Below, in pieces: positions 12,661 to 46,347 of a stretch of 64,000 nucleotides of DNA. The position numbers and the translations under genes were made by a program. A model generated the notes under the pieces. That model had not been told where the DNA came from, did no database searches, and saw only the letters and a program-made list of their open reading frames with translations. Position 1 is the stretch's first letter. Each line of letters opens with the position of its first letter. The stretch comes from Hypomesus transpacificus (taxonomy: Eukaryota; Chordata; Actinopteri; Osmeriformes; Osmeridae), in contig NW_025813696.1 of assembly GCF_021917145.1 (NCBI RefSeq), positions 239,368 through 303,367 of the forward strand, given 5' to 3'.

Positions 12661-12668
12661 TTTTTATA
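12661..12668 (-). promoter_or_regulatory. Candidate TATA box of ecm1
   Basis: Minus-strand TATAAAAA lies about 230 bp upstream of the ecm1 ATG with no intervening splice signal needed. The position and match to consensus fit a TATA-driven promoter with a roughly 200-nt 5' UTR. No transcript evidence is available. Confidence 0.5.
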
Positions 12669-12869
12669 GATGTGTTGTGATCTAAGAGAGATGAGGCGGA
12701 GATAGAGGAGAAAAGGAGGGTTGGTACAGGTTTTCCACATGAGTCATAGGTTCCTCTCAAATCTGGGGAAAAATTATTACATGGCAAAACGTTCTCTGTG
12801 AAGCCAGATCATTATTTCAGATAAATACCTGACACGTTTTAGGCACGTTTTAGGCTATTTGTTAGTAAA

Positions 12870-13460
12870 ATCTTACCAGCCTTACACGCACCCGCCACCT
12901 ACGGTCTTCTTCTGACAACCGTCTGGTGGTCCCACCGCTCAAGAGCACCCGGTCCCAACACAAACTCTTCTCCTGCCTGCCCCCCCAGTGGTGGAATCAG
13001 CTCCCCACTCTCATCGGGGACACTGACTGTCTCCCCACCTTCAAGAAAAGGCTCAAGACGCACTTGTTCCGGGAGTGCAACGGCACTTAAAAATGCTGGG
13101 CTCGACCTGATGTTAGTCTCCTCCAGGATCACAATTACTCTTATTGAGTGACTTGTTGCTCTTGGTTAGTTATAGGCCTAACAGATTTACACTATTGTAC
13201 TCGCTGTGAAATATTTTACTGTTGATTGTTCTTCCACAGGTACACTCTTACACTTTTTGTGTTTCATGTTGTTTAATTGTACTTGCACTTTTTGAGTTTT
13301 ATGTTGTTTAATTGTAACTTGTTTAACTGCATGCTCTTATGGTTCTTCCCTTGGCACTTATTCGTTTTTTCACAATGTATGCTTCATGTTTTGGCTGCTT
13401 GCAATGTTTGGGGCTACCTCGTTGTTATGATTAGTGACCTATGCTCATCCCAGGTAAGCA
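12870..13460 (+). mobile_element. 5'-truncated LINE: end of ORF2 plus 3' UTR
   Basis: One plus-strand frame reads about WWNQLPTLIGDTDC…FKKRLKTHLFRECNGT then stop at about 13090. This is the typical C-terminus of vertebrate non-LTR retrotransposon ORF2 (L2/CR1/Rex1-like). About 370 bp of T-rich sequence follows and is probably the 3' UTR. There is no reverse transcriptase domain, so it is a dead 5'-truncated copy. The clade is not resolved. Confidence 0.72.
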
Positions 13461-14790
13461 GCTGTCTCTCCCTGACACAGCCCCCCTGACAGGAATCTCT
13501 GAGCAACATCTCTGGCTGTAAGTGTGTCTTATTTTAGATCTCATAGTGCAGTTTTTAATCATGTCACTGGGCACATCAGAGTTTGTCACTTCCCAAATGG
13601 AGCACTGTGAACAACATTCCTCAAAGCAACATCCCCTTCAGATCCCTCACAGGAGGAAGCCCAGCTGGCTCAGAGAGGTCTTGTAATGACACAAGCACAC
13701 ATTTACACAGCTGGGAGAGCCTGCTGCAGGAATGTCTGCATTTGTCATGGACATGTCAGCTGAAGAAGGTAGCTGTGTGTGGACACACGCTGCAACTTGA
13801 ACTAGTAACAGTATCCTCAGAGCTCCTTCATCATGTGATCCTCTCTCCCTCTCCTTGTGGGGTTGTTTGGTACAGTTAGTCACTCATGTCCTTGGTGATA
13901 TTTATTTTCTACTGCATACAAAAATACAATCTTTTTCAGATTCGTTGTTGTGAGTTTATTTTAAGCAATCTTTTTAAGAATCAACACATTAGACTTATAC
14001 CACAGACAAACCAGAAATATAGAACTGCAACAAGCAGTTTCAACAACAAACAAATCCCTTGTTAATACTGATGAGACCTTCACACAACCAAATCACACCT
14101 TCAGTCATATACACCTTTAGTCATAAACCACAAGAAAGACAAGCCAACAGATTAAAGGGAATCTTCAAATAAACAGCTCCCAGGCCTGTCCCCCTGCTCA
14201 GCAAAAACAGACATTTAGAGAACAATACCTTTCAGAAACAAATGAGACTGAGTTTAGATTCCCAGTGTGCCCTGGAACCCCAGAGATCTGCACCCTCTTA
14301 ACTCGACCAGCTCTGAGCTAGAGAACACTGCAGTGCCACCTGAGATCAGTTACAACTCACTTCTCTTCTCATAAATCAAGAATCAAACGTGAGCTCAAAC
14401 ATCAGTACTCCCCAAAACAAAATCACATCCGATCTGATTTAATTCTTTTAGGCTATATAAAAGTAATGAAATACCTGGATTTTCGAGTAGGATTATCTAT
14501 AAAATTACTTCTGCATGAAAGCGAGAACGAGATCTTAACACTACTCAGATCCGTTTTAGAATTACAAAAATATACTTATTTATCAATATACTTATTTAGC
14601 AAGTAAAGCTGAGTAAAGACTTAATTACAACATTTGTCATCAACACTGTGAGTACATTTTGTGTGGGTGTAGAACGTGTGTGTGTGTTCCAGTGTACGTG
14701 TGTGTGTGTTCCAGTGTACGTGTGTGTGTGTGTGTTCCAGTGTACGTGTGTGTGCTGGTAAGTAGGTAGCATGCTAGCACATACAACAGA
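13461..14790. other. Intergenic and rorc 3' UTR
   Basis: No gene is seen. A minus-strand AATAAA (plus TTTATT at 13955-13960) lies about 830 bp past the rorc stop and could end its 3' UTR. Short TG-rich repeats with a TTCCAGTGTACG spacer lie at 14676-14756. Confidence 0.55.
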
Positions 14791-33945
<19,155 letters not shown>

Positions 33946-35640
33946 TCTCTCCTTTCAAAATAAACACCAGTCTCTAACCTACACACGCTCAGTCACGCAC
34001 GCACCTCAACACGCGTACACAAGCGTGGATTTAATGTTACAGGAAGTACTGCAAATTTCGGTTTAAATTCTGAGAGTTTTACTCCAAAACGAATGTACCT
34101 GTTGTTCTTGCGTCCCGGCCGGCGCAGACGCTTAAAAAAGTTTACTGCCATCACGTCTCAACGGTGAGCTGCTGCTTACCCATGGGGTTTGAAAACATGT
34201 TTCTCATTTGAACAGTCTCTTTAAAAACGTGGTCCTTATCATTCCTACAGTTGTCTTTACAGTAGTTACAGCAAATATGTTTTTTTCATTTTCATTCATC
34301 CGAAGCATGAGAATAAGGTGCGTTAAGCACGCACCGCCCGACCACACACACTCATCAGCCGAAAGCACATACACCGTGCGCGCGAATGCCGTTTGCCGTT
34401 TGCTCCGGTTTTACCCCCGCGCTCTTTGCGCCCTGAGTGTCCCGAGGTTGCAAGCTCCCGGTTATGTCACCAGGGATTATGTAATAACTCGCGGCCGTTT
34501 GTTTGTGAAAACGGATTGTGTTTGCACTGTAAAAATCTGTTGAGAAATATAATCCTATAATTGATTTAGTAGTTTTAGAAGTTTATAGGATTTCAAAACG
34601 ACTAAATAAATCAGTGGGGTAAGATGCAAGTAACATGAAAGTATAGATAAATGAGTAATACAGAAACGCCCGGTGTAAACTACGTTTCATTGGGCAAAGG
34701 ATAGTGTAGGCCAAAAACAATGACGCAACATAGTAGGCCGAGCAGATAGCCCTGCTCAGGTAACTGATGGCGGCAGGCCCCTTTGATGAAATTATGCCCG
34801 ACCGGCGGTCTATTCTTACACGAATATTCCCAGTCAAGTCCTTCCGTATGGGGCCTCTTACATCATCATCGTGCAGGCCTACGTATGTGAGTAATGTGAG
34901 CAAAGACAAGTAAACAAACATCTGGCAAAATGTATGAGGAAAGAGGTGCATCATAAATCTACTGTATATAATGTATTTTTCAGACATCCGTTCCCTTTCT
35001 TCCTGGCCCCACAGACACACGTGTTGAAACTCGAGACCTCCAACTGAATCATGTGTCTACATAGAGTTTTACTACTAATTTAATACTTCAATACTGTATA
35101 CAGGTTTTCGTTTAGGTGGCTTTGTTAAAATTCAATGACTAAAAAATCGATTAACCCCTCTCTCCCTACTCCATTAAAGCCTCAGTGACCACACCTGAAC
35201 AGGTCTACAAACAGGTCTCAAACACGCACACACAAAACCCTCCCAGTCCCCGCCTCCTAATGAGGCCAGAGATGCGAGGGGCCCAAGGTGAGATAAGCCC
35301 TGAGCGGCTAGATGCAGACAAACCACACCAGCCAACCACAATGAGCAGCATGGAAGGCTAGGGGCTGGGAGGGAAGGACTGTGTGTCATGGCATATGTGA
35401 GCACTGGACAAACCTAAGGGAAGCTGAGCACCAGTCTAAAGGTGATGAGGATGTAGATAAGAGAGCAACATTTTCCAGCTATACTTGATTTTCCAGGTGA
35501 CATAGTTATTAACCAGTGTTCTGGTTCTAGTGCCTCTGGAACCCTTCAGACAGGGAAGAACACTGTGTGCCTCTGGAACACTTCAGACAGGGAAGAACAC
35601 TGTGGTTCTCAGAGGTTCCTCAGGCATCTCTCTGAGGTGG
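33946..35640. other. Intergenic, upstream flank of rorc
   Basis: Includes the rorc 5' UTR/promoter side. The stretch at 34310-34500 is CpG-richer than its surroundings and is open on the plus strand for 111 codons starting at 34208. That ORF has a hydrophobic start but no recognisable homology, and I do not call it a gene. Confidence 0.4.
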
Positions 35641-36198
35641 ACCACTCCTGACCCTAACTACACACTAACTACACAATCCGGACCCTAACTACACACTCCT
35701 GACCCTAACTACACACTCCTGACCCTAACTACACACTGCTGACCCTAACTACACAATCCAGACCCTAACTACACACTCCTAACCCTAACTACACACTGCT
35801 GACCCTAACTACACAATCCGGACCCTAACTACACACTCCTAACCCTAACTACACACTCCTCACCCTAACTACACACTCCTAACCCTAACTACACACTCCT
35901 CACCCTAACTACACACTCCTAACCCTAACTACACACTCCTGAGCCTAACTACACACTCCTGACCCTAACTACACACTCCTAGCCCTAACTACACACTCCT
36001 AACCCTAACTACACACTCCTGACCCTAACTACACACTGCTGACCCTAACTACACACTCCTAACCCTAACTACACACTCCTGAGCCTAACTACACACTCCT
36101 GACCCTAACTACACACTCCTAACCCTAACTACACACTCCGGACCCTAACTACACAGTCCTAACCCTAACTACACACTCCTGACCCTAACTACACAGCC
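35641..36198. repeat. Minisatellite, 20-bp unit, about 28 copies
   Basis: Unit GACCCTAACTACACACTCCT with AACCCTAAC, CACCCTAAC and GAGCCTAAC variants and ACAATCC/ACACTGC changes. It lies between rorc and the thioesterase gene. Confidence 0.96.
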
Positions 36199-37397
36199 CA
36201 CCTTCATGTCTTACCTACTGGAAGAGATTCATTTATGGAGAAGTGGGACTCAGAGAGAGAACAGACACTCCGCTGGACCCACGTGAAAGGATTAATTAAA
36301 GAAGCAACAACATGATCACATGTTAATAGTAGAACTTTTCAAATCCAAAAGATCAACTTAATCACAATAATATATGAAATATATTGTTTAATAGATAGAT
36401 GCATTTAAAATTAATACAATAAATACATTCATTAAATATCAACCCATTCAGGGGTGTGTCTTCAGGTTTGTAAGGGTGGAGACAGTCCGGCAGCCTGGAC
36501 ATGTGTTTGTTCAGTTCAAATGTAACTGCAGCAAAAGCGTTCAGTAAAAAAATAGATTAAAAAACATTTTAGGCTTGAATAAAGAAATGTAAGCCTTAGA
36601 GTAAGCCTAAACACTGTAGGTGAGGCATTGAGTGAACACCCTACGTAGTCCATCACTCTAAACAGAAAAGTTGACAAGTTTCTCATTTAATATGGAGAGC
36701 TCTAATGTATTTGAAAGATTTAATGAATACTCAGCAGTAAGACTGTTAAGTGGTGGAAAATACCCAGAAAATGTCAGGACAAAAAAAATAGCTAAATATA
36801 ATTTTAGTGCTATTGTTTCCGTTTAGTTCAGTGCACATAAATGAATACCTTGCAAATAAAGGTAAAAGTGTTCTAGTATAACAGTAATGTATGATTTAGT
36901 TAAAAGATAATTTAAGTGCTAGTGGCATAATGAAAACAGCCCCATCTCATGGGAATTCATGTGAAAATTGTAAATAACCTTTTAGTTTCTAACTTGCTAT
37001 TTTATGCTTTTATCAGTAGTATGTGTTTGTTGTCATACAGGAATTTAGGTTTTTAGCTTCATCCTGCTATTTGTGGAGGGTTAATATAATATATTATCAT
37101 CCAATTATATACTTTGAAACCTGTTCAATCAAACCAATACTGATTATTTATGTCTATATATGGACATGGAAACTGCAATATTTAACAAAATAAATAAATA
37201 AATAATTCCACATTAATTCCCCCAAACGCCCGGAAAATATCATGGAAAGGTTCCGCCTGAAAATTCCCAGAATGCAACTCAAGCAAATCAGAGGTAGGAA
37301 GACTGGCACGCGCGCACACGCACACAGCCTCAGTTTGACAACTGTGTTTCTGGAATCTTATTACTCATTTTGATTGGTTGGTTGCTAGTTGGTTGCA
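36199..37397. other. Intergenic, AT-rich, 3' side of the thioesterase gene
   Basis: No coding signal; includes a short (AATA)n run at 37190-37207. It presumably contains the 3' UTR of the minus-strand gene beginning at 37398. Confidence 0.5.
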
Positions 37398-40061
<2,664 letters not shown>

Positions 40062-40882
40062 GACGGCAGGGAATTTCTGAATATGCTAGTTGTTGCAAGC
40101 CCAGAGCCTAGGCTACGTGCGTAGTTCGCTAGCTAGCTAACGAGCTATAGTTAAAATGTTAACTATACAACAGGACAAGCCATGTTTATAGAAATGTGTC
40201 CAGCAAGCCCTTACTAATTTATTAACAATATCCTAAGCATTGTTTGCCGTCTTCGCCGGTAGAATGACTTTCAGAGGACATCAGTAGTCTACTTCCTGCA
40301 CTACACGTGACGGTGACGTATTTAGGGTCATGTGAAGAGATGACAGATTCAGAAACAGCAGTATGACGACACTGTTCGAAATTAATAAGTTAAATTTGCA
40401 CCATGTTTAATATGTTATCATCTTATCACAGTCGAATGGCGGTAGCGAAATAGTTGTAGCATCTAAATTCATTTCCTGCCATCTAGTACATTTAACGTCG
40501 TCCGTTTAAAGTACTGAGAGATTTCGTGCTAGCTTGCAATGCTAACGTACGGCTATCCGAGATTGAAAACTATTAAACATTGTGCAAATTCAACTTCTTG
40601 GCTCTGAACCACACATGAACCACTTGACCACCTAGCTTTCTGACCCGCCTCAGTTGACGCATGGCTATGGGCAGAGAATGTCTAATATATACATAAAGAC
40701 TTGAGTTAAGACTAGACTTAAACAGGCTCTGCAATGGGTTTACTGATTGCAGCTACTTCCGGCTACTTTGGTTTCCATGCCAACAAGGACACCGGCCATC
40801 CTCTACTCTTACAGCTTCTTACTGACTAGAACAATCCATAAAGAAATACACGTTTTGAAAGAGTTTTATACACATTGACATT
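40062..40882. promoter_or_regulatory. Shared 821-bp intergenic region, divergent thioesterase/cfap141 promoter
   Basis: Start codons of the minus-strand thioesterase and plus-strand cfap141 are only 821 bp apart, so both promoters must fall here or overlap. The region has no TATA box at either end. It holds an ETS-like ACTTCCGGC (40756-40764) and an RFX X-box-like palindrome close to cfap141. Confidence 0.55.
40771..40784 (+). promoter_or_regulatory. RFX X-box-like motif upstream of cfap141
   Basis: GTTTCCATGCCAAC matches the RFX consensus palindrome GTTGCCATGGCAAC at 12 of 14 positions. It lies 99 bp upstream of the cfap141 ATG, the usual place for X-boxes in ciliary gene promoters. Binding is inferred. 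Confidence 0.6.
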
Positions 40883-42699
40883 ATGTTTGGATGTGAGAGA
40901 TGGCGTTCTAATAACAAACTTGTGCAAGGGGAAAGGGACAGAATTAAGGTAAGTTGTGTATGGAAGTAAATCAGTGACGTGTTTTGAATTTGAAAGGCAT
41001 TGGATACCTAATATTGAAACTTAAACATCACCGAATTTGCTGGTTTTGAATTCCCCTCTTTAAAATGGAAATATGAATTTATTTCAAAGTAAAACAGATG
41101 CCCAAATTAATGCGTTGGAAATTCAGGAAGCTCAAATTCGAACAGTAAAATTCAGATCGTAAAAATTAAATGAAAATGAATTGAGCTTCAGAAATTCAAA
41201 TAGAACAAAATCCTGGCTGCTCAAATTCAAATGGTGATTTTTTTTAACTTTTAAAATTTAAAACATGATGTCATCATGATTTGCTTCCATATGGTGGCTT
41301 AAGTTGTGTAGGACTGGCACAAGACCCTGTGTCTGACCTGCGGTTAAGATGTCAAAGAAGCCAAGTGGTAGTTGATTGTGGGGCAACATGAGCCACATGA
41401 TCAGTGCTCAGATTGTGTCAGAGGTCCAGGGAGGTCCTCAAGGTGGATGGTGGGTGGGGAGGGAGGGGACTAAAGCTGATTCATGATACTTAATAAACCT
41501 AGTTCTGTAAATATGCAAATTCATTGAACCTGTAATTTTCCATGTCTTATAGAAGGATGAAGACTTGGCTGACCGCATTGCAGAACTTGAGAGGTTTGTT
41601 GATGTTTCATAAGTATTCACAACAGTCTTCCTCATGTTTGTCTCTGTCTTTAGTTCCCCTCTCTCTCTCTCCCCCCAGCCCCTCTCCCTCTCTCCCCCTC
41701 TCCCTCTCTCCCCCCAGCCCCTCTCCCTCTCTCCCCTCTCTCCCCTAGCCCCCTCTCCCTCTCTCCCCCCAGCCCCTCTCCCTCTCTCCCCTCTCTCCCC
41801 TAGCCCCCTCTCCCTCTCTCCCCCTCTCCCCCCAGCCCCTCTCCCTCTCTCCCCCTCTCCCTCTCTCCCCCCAGCCCCTCTCCCTCTCTCCCCTCTCTCC
41901 CCTAGCCCCCTCTCCCTCTCTCCCCTCTCCCTCTCTCCCCTCTCTCCCCTCGTCCCCTCTCCCTCTCTCCCCCTCTCCCTCTCTCCCCCCAGCCCCTCTC
42001 CCTCTCTCCCCCTCTCCCTCTCTCCCCCCAGCCCCTCTCCCTCTCTCCCCTCTCTCCCCTAGCCCCCTCTCCCTCTCTCCCCCCAGCCCCTCTCCCTCTC
42101 TCCCCCCAGCCCTCTCTGTCTCTGAGTGTCTATCTGTTTCCCTCTGCAGTATTCAAGGGGCTGTGTTGAAGGCAAAGTTTGAATGTGCCCCCCAGGCTGG
42201 CTGTACTGCGGCTCTCAGACTGAGAGAGCGGACGCAACAGACAGAGACCCTGCTGGGAAAGACTGCACTTACATTGGTAAGAGCAAGGAGGGATTACACA
42301 GGTGCAATGCAAGTTCAAATCTAGCATGTCAGGTTAATGTGGAATGCAGTCAAAACTAGTTCTGTCATATCTCACATCTGTGTGACTGTGTGCAACTAGA
42401 CTTCCTTTTATAAGCTGTGTGTGGGGCCCAGTGGGGATTCAGCTTTGATGTTTGCTCTACTTAATAAGACATCTGGCTGGCTCTCATACTGGAATTTATT
42501 TGAGAATGTATCTATCATCTATTGCAGCTTTATGGATTGATAGTTATTTATTCCAGCAGTTTCCTTCCGTTGTCTGATGTGTTGTTGTGTTGTTAAGGTG
42601 CGCAAGACAGCCCTGCGGGGCCTTCTGGACCAGGAGAGAATGCAGAACATAACAGAACTCAACCAGCAGGGCAAAACCATTTACAAACAAAGAGTGTAA
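40883..42699 (+). CDS. cfap141: Cilia- and flagella-associated protein 141
   Basis: Small axonemal protein (C1orf189 family; a microtubule inner protein in motile cilia). Exons 40883-40948, 41553-41593, 42150-42276 and 42598-42699 join in phase to 111 aa (human about 101 aa). The first exon reads MFGCERWRSNNKLVQGE, the second KDEDLADRIAELE and the third ends ETLLGKTALTL. The C-terminal exon VRKTALRGLLDQERMQNITE…LNQQGKTIYKQRV aligns well with the human C-terminus (VRQAALHQLFEKE…ELNQMGKAFY), which is the main basis for the call. The protein is rich in Arg, Lys, Gln and Glu, has no signal or membrane segment, and is probably helical throughout. ATTAAA at 42792-42797 is a likely poly(A) signal. 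Head to head with the thioesterase gene. Confidence 0.88.
41650..42117. repeat. Pyrimidine-only minisatellite in cfap141 intron 2
   Basis: About 465 bp of almost pure C/T on the sense strand (CCCTCTCCCTCTCTCCCC with CCCAGCCCC and CCCTAGCCCC spacers), ending about 30 bp upstream of the exon 3 acceptor (42148-42149). The CAG and TAG spacers are potential decoy acceptors. Confidence 0.95.
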
Positions 42700-43752
42700 C
42701 CCAGAAGTGACTGAACCTGTCTGTCAACTCATCTACAGCAGAATGCAGCATGGTAGAAACCAACACCCATTATACCTGTAGAGTTCATTCCATTAAAGTC
42801 ATTCCATAGCACATTACATACATGTTTACCTTCTTAAACATTTACCTTTTTGAAAACATAAAACATTTATAATGGGAAAATGTGTCCAAACTTTTAACTG
42901 GTACTGTATATATATAAGGACATTGCTTTACATGTAAGTACAAAGGGTAAAATGCAAAATCCTTTCTCGATGAATGAGTTAATCATTGATGTTACTCCAT
43001 TACACGTGAGGAGGGGGTGGGACATGGAAAGGCCCGCCCCTTTACATGCAGTAACCAAAAGGAATTTGGTTAACAAAATAACAGTAAGCTAGCCAAAGGT
43101 ATGGAAATCCATTCCAAATTTAGGATCATTTTAAAATGATACTTTGTTCTGCAACTTGTTTCAAAAGTTTGCTCCATGAACTATCCAGGGCAATTAGAGT
43201 TTGTTGTAGACACGCCGTGTGTTATCTGGTCTGACAGCCCCAAGGTGAGCACTGAGGGCAGCTTGAACGGTTGACTTAAACCTGCAAAACCGGTGGCACA
43301 TCCAGACGCCCCTAAACACACACACACACACACTTGAATGGAAATCTTAATAAACTGTGACTCTGATTCTGGGGTTTCCACACATTTTACATTTGTTTTT
43401 TTATTTTCCTGAGTTGCCAGTGAGATTGTTAACGGACAACAGAATATAAATGTTAGTGTTTATATCCTGGGAGCCACAGTTCTGTACTGTTGTTCTGCTA
43501 TGCTAGGTGGACACATATCCAGTGGTTTTCCTACTGTGTCTTATTGAAGGGGAGGTTTCTTCATTTTGCTCCAGATAATTTACACAGCTTCCTGTAAAAA
43601 GACATAAAAGACAGAATCCATCAGGGTTTAGGAGCACAGCATCCTGACCTCCTGTGTTGACTGGGTTCAGTTCCACATGTAGAGTAGAATCGATCCACAG
43701 TCCTCCGGGTGTGGGTTAGGGTTAGGGTTTTTTGTCCTGCTAAGATGTACTA
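42700..43752. other. Intergenic between convergent genes
   Basis: Holds the 3' UTRs of cfap141 (plus) and of the coiled-coil membrane protein gene (minus; TTTATT at 43400-43405 is a minus-strand AATAAA candidate). No other gene is seen. Confidence 0.55.
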
Positions 43753-45430
43753 TTAATTCTGTACTGCAGAGTTTACTCTCTTACTTCCCTGCAGTCGAAA
43801 GCCTTTAAGCTTCCTAAAGACTGTGGTGTAATGGTTGATAAACTGCAGCCAACCCCTGTACCCCACCCCTGTACCCCACCCCTGTACCCCACCCCCACCC
43901 TGAAGCCTTCTGGGAACTGATGAGGATAGTGTAGGTGTGTTACAGTAATAAAGTAATAACAATATGTTGACTGAAGGTCCATTGGAAAGTTGAGTGTGCA
44001 TGCATATGGTGTGTGTGTGTTTTGTGTGTAAGTTGTGTGTATTGTGTGTGTATTGTGTGTATTGTGTGTATTGTGTGTGTACTCTTACATTCCCTCCTCG
44101 TTGGTTTTGTCCACAAATGAACACACTGCGTGGTCCCGATCCAGGATGTTCTGCTTCAGCCCCTGGATCTCTGCCAACATGGTCGTCTTCTTTGCTTCAT
44201 TATCCGCTGAGGAGTAACAGAGACACTTTGAAGGTGGTCATGCATTCAAATGTTCAAGGAGAAACAATGAAAATGTGTGACATTCGTGCACCAGGGTAAC
44301 CAGGGCAACACTTCCACCTTGGCTTCCATACCTTGTAGTTTCTTTAGGTCCTCAGTCACCTTTGTCTTCTTCTGCTCATGGGATGTCTGTGAACGACAAG
44401 GGGGGGGGGAGGGTTACGTGAAAAAGAAATAAAGGAAGACACAACATCTTGGTGAGATACTATACATGTGTAACTTCTAGACAAAATGACGTCTTTCTTC
44501 AAAGTTGAGGTGTACGCACTGTATGTTGCTAGTTGGATATGATCTAGAGTTTAACACTGAGGGACAGACAGGTAACACTGAGGGACAGACAGGTAACACC
44601 GAGGGACAGACAGGTAACACTGAGGGACAGACAGGTAACACTGAGAGACAGACAGGTAACACTGAGGGACAGACAGGTAACACTGAGAGACAGACAGGTA
44701 ACACTGAGGGACAGACAGGTAACACTGAGGGACAGACAGGTTCCTGGGGAATCATCCACTCTCACATGGGAGAGAGTAGCCTATTCTAGCCTTGTCCCTC
44801 TGTCCAACCCCACTCATAATACATTTACATTTTTTCATTTAGCAGACGCTCTTATCCAGAGCAACTTACAGTAAGCACAGGGTAATTCCCCCGAGGCAAG
44901 TAGGGTGAAGTGCCTTGCCCAAGGACACAACGTCATTTGGCTCGGCCAAAAATAATCGAACTGGCAACCTTCAGCAAATTACTAGCCCGACTCCCTCACC
45001 GCTCAGCCACCTTACTCCCCCATACACTTCAGATACTCTGCCCTTCAGACAAATTCACACTTGTAAAGAAAAGTACAGACACACTACACAATACTAACCC
45101 CCGATCCACACAGTGACAGTGTGTTTTCCATACCTTTTCTTCATTACATTTCTGCAGGTTCAGGTCCAGTGCCTCTGTGCTTTTGATGGATTCTTGTTTC
45201 TTTTTTTGCAACTCATCCATTTTGTTTTGGAGTGTTTTCAGTTGCTCATTCAGCTCTGTGATCTTCATCTTGATCTGGTGGATGCGGTCCTCCTTCTGCT
45301 TCATCTGATTGGAGCCTAGTGCAAAGCTGCTTCTCATCTCCCGCAGCCTCAGCTCCTGCTTGACGGCCTGGAACATGAACCACCCCATCATACTCACGCT
45401 CAGGAACACCAGGACAGACAGCAGCTTCAT
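43753..45430 (-). CDS. Single-pass coiled-coil membrane protein, copy A (unnamed)
   Basis: I do not recognise a named family. Exons in transcript order: 45134-45430 (297 nt), 44332-44386 (55 nt), 44089-44206 (118 nt), 43753-43813 (61 nt), in phase, 176 aa. The N-terminus MKLLSVLVFLSVSMMGWFMF is a hydrophobic segment, more likely a signal anchor than a cleaved signal. A long charged heptad-like region follows (RIHQIKMKITELNEQLKTLQ… and MDELQKKKQESIKSTEALDL), then QNILDRDHAVCSFVDKTNEE, then a basic tail KLKGFRLQGSKRVNSAVQN. If the last intron is retained the protein ends at …NEEGM. Exon lengths and phases match the divergent neighbour at 46348-47755, showing common origin. Likely topology is a short cytosolic N-terminus with the coiled coil on the other side of the membrane (inferred). 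Confidence 0.72.
44553..44745. repeat. Minisatellite, 21-bp unit, 9 copies
   Basis: Unit contains AACACTGAGGGACAGACAGG, with GAGAGACAG and ACCGAGGG variants. It lies in intron 1 of the minus-strand membrane protein gene. The 21-bp length keeps frames open, giving false ORFs on both strands. Confidence 0.95.
44820..45022 (-). mobile_element. tRNA-derived SINE
   Basis: Minus-strand copy of the family described at 16165: tail AGCGTCTGCTAAATG, body CTTGGGCAAGGCACTTCACC and a degraded tRNA head with GGTGGCTGAGCGGTGAGGGA. It lies in intron 1 of the minus-strand membrane protein gene. Confidence 0.88.
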
Positions 45431-46347
45431 GCTGAACCAAGACTGGCACACAGCAGGATATCAAAACAGGAAGAGAAAGATGGGGAGATCCCCTGCCAAT
45501 ACCAAGTTCCAGAATGTTTCTATTCTGCCCAGTCAGGTCTGTAACTTTGCAGTTTCTCTGTATCAAGCAGATGTTTCTGGGTGGAAGGACTGTGTTCCTG
45601 ACTGCAGATCAGCAACCACTCTTAGAGATCCTGAATGTGGTGAGTGTACCTGTAACCTGCTAGGTTTGCCAAGCAAAGCCTTCTTCCTTGTTTATGTAGC
45701 CCCACCCATCCCCTACGACTTTCGCATTTTTCTATCTGTCTCTGTCCCTCTAACAAACAAAGCAAAGTTTGCCTGAAGGCCAACAGGATTCTAAAGCTCT
45801 TATTGTGAGCTCTTATTAATGCAGAATGTAGTAACACACACAAAAGGAAATGCTGTTTAGCAGGTTTGACCAGGTTTTTGCATGAAACATCTTTGCCCTT
45901 TCTACAACCGAACAGGTTTTGTAATCCATTACAAGTGGGCGTGGCTGAGATCAGCCGTCCAGTGAATCTCTCTCTCTCCGCCTCTCTTTCACACAAACAC
46001 AGAAATATCTCCATGGTGACTTTTCTGTTGCAGAAAAAGGAGTGTCTCCAGGAAGGACAGGAGGAGGGGGAGGAGGGGGAGGAGGGGGAGGAGGGGGAGG
46101 AGGGGGAGGAGAGATCCAGCACCAGGAAACTGACGATCAGTAGATCACCTGTACTATCCGGGAGCGGAAGGATCACAGGTAAACACTGTCTCTGAAGACA
46201 AAGGAATACAGTTGTTGATTGTGAATCCGTGTGGATGTGTTGTGAGGGTGCAGACATTGACACTAGACCCTCAGAGCATTGAAACGAGCTCTTACGGAAC
46301 CAGTTCTTTCTAGAGGGTAAACAAACCTTTCTCACTCCAGAGCGGAT
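45431..46347. promoter_or_regulatory. Divergent promoter region of the coiled-coil paralogue pair
   Basis: 917 bp separate the two start codons. The stretch holds a (GGAGGGGGA)n run at 46060-46110 and no obvious TATA box. A bidirectional promoter is a reasonable inference from the layout. Confidence 0.45.

Noticed and set aside
34208-34543. 111-codon plus frame with a hydrophobic start in CpG-richer DNA
   Set aside because: No recognisable domain, no clear splice context, and it lies in the rorc upstream flank; chance ORF is more likely.
34583-35020. 145-codon minus frame with hydrophobic segments
   Set aside because: AT-rich, no homology recognised, no promoter or splice evidence.
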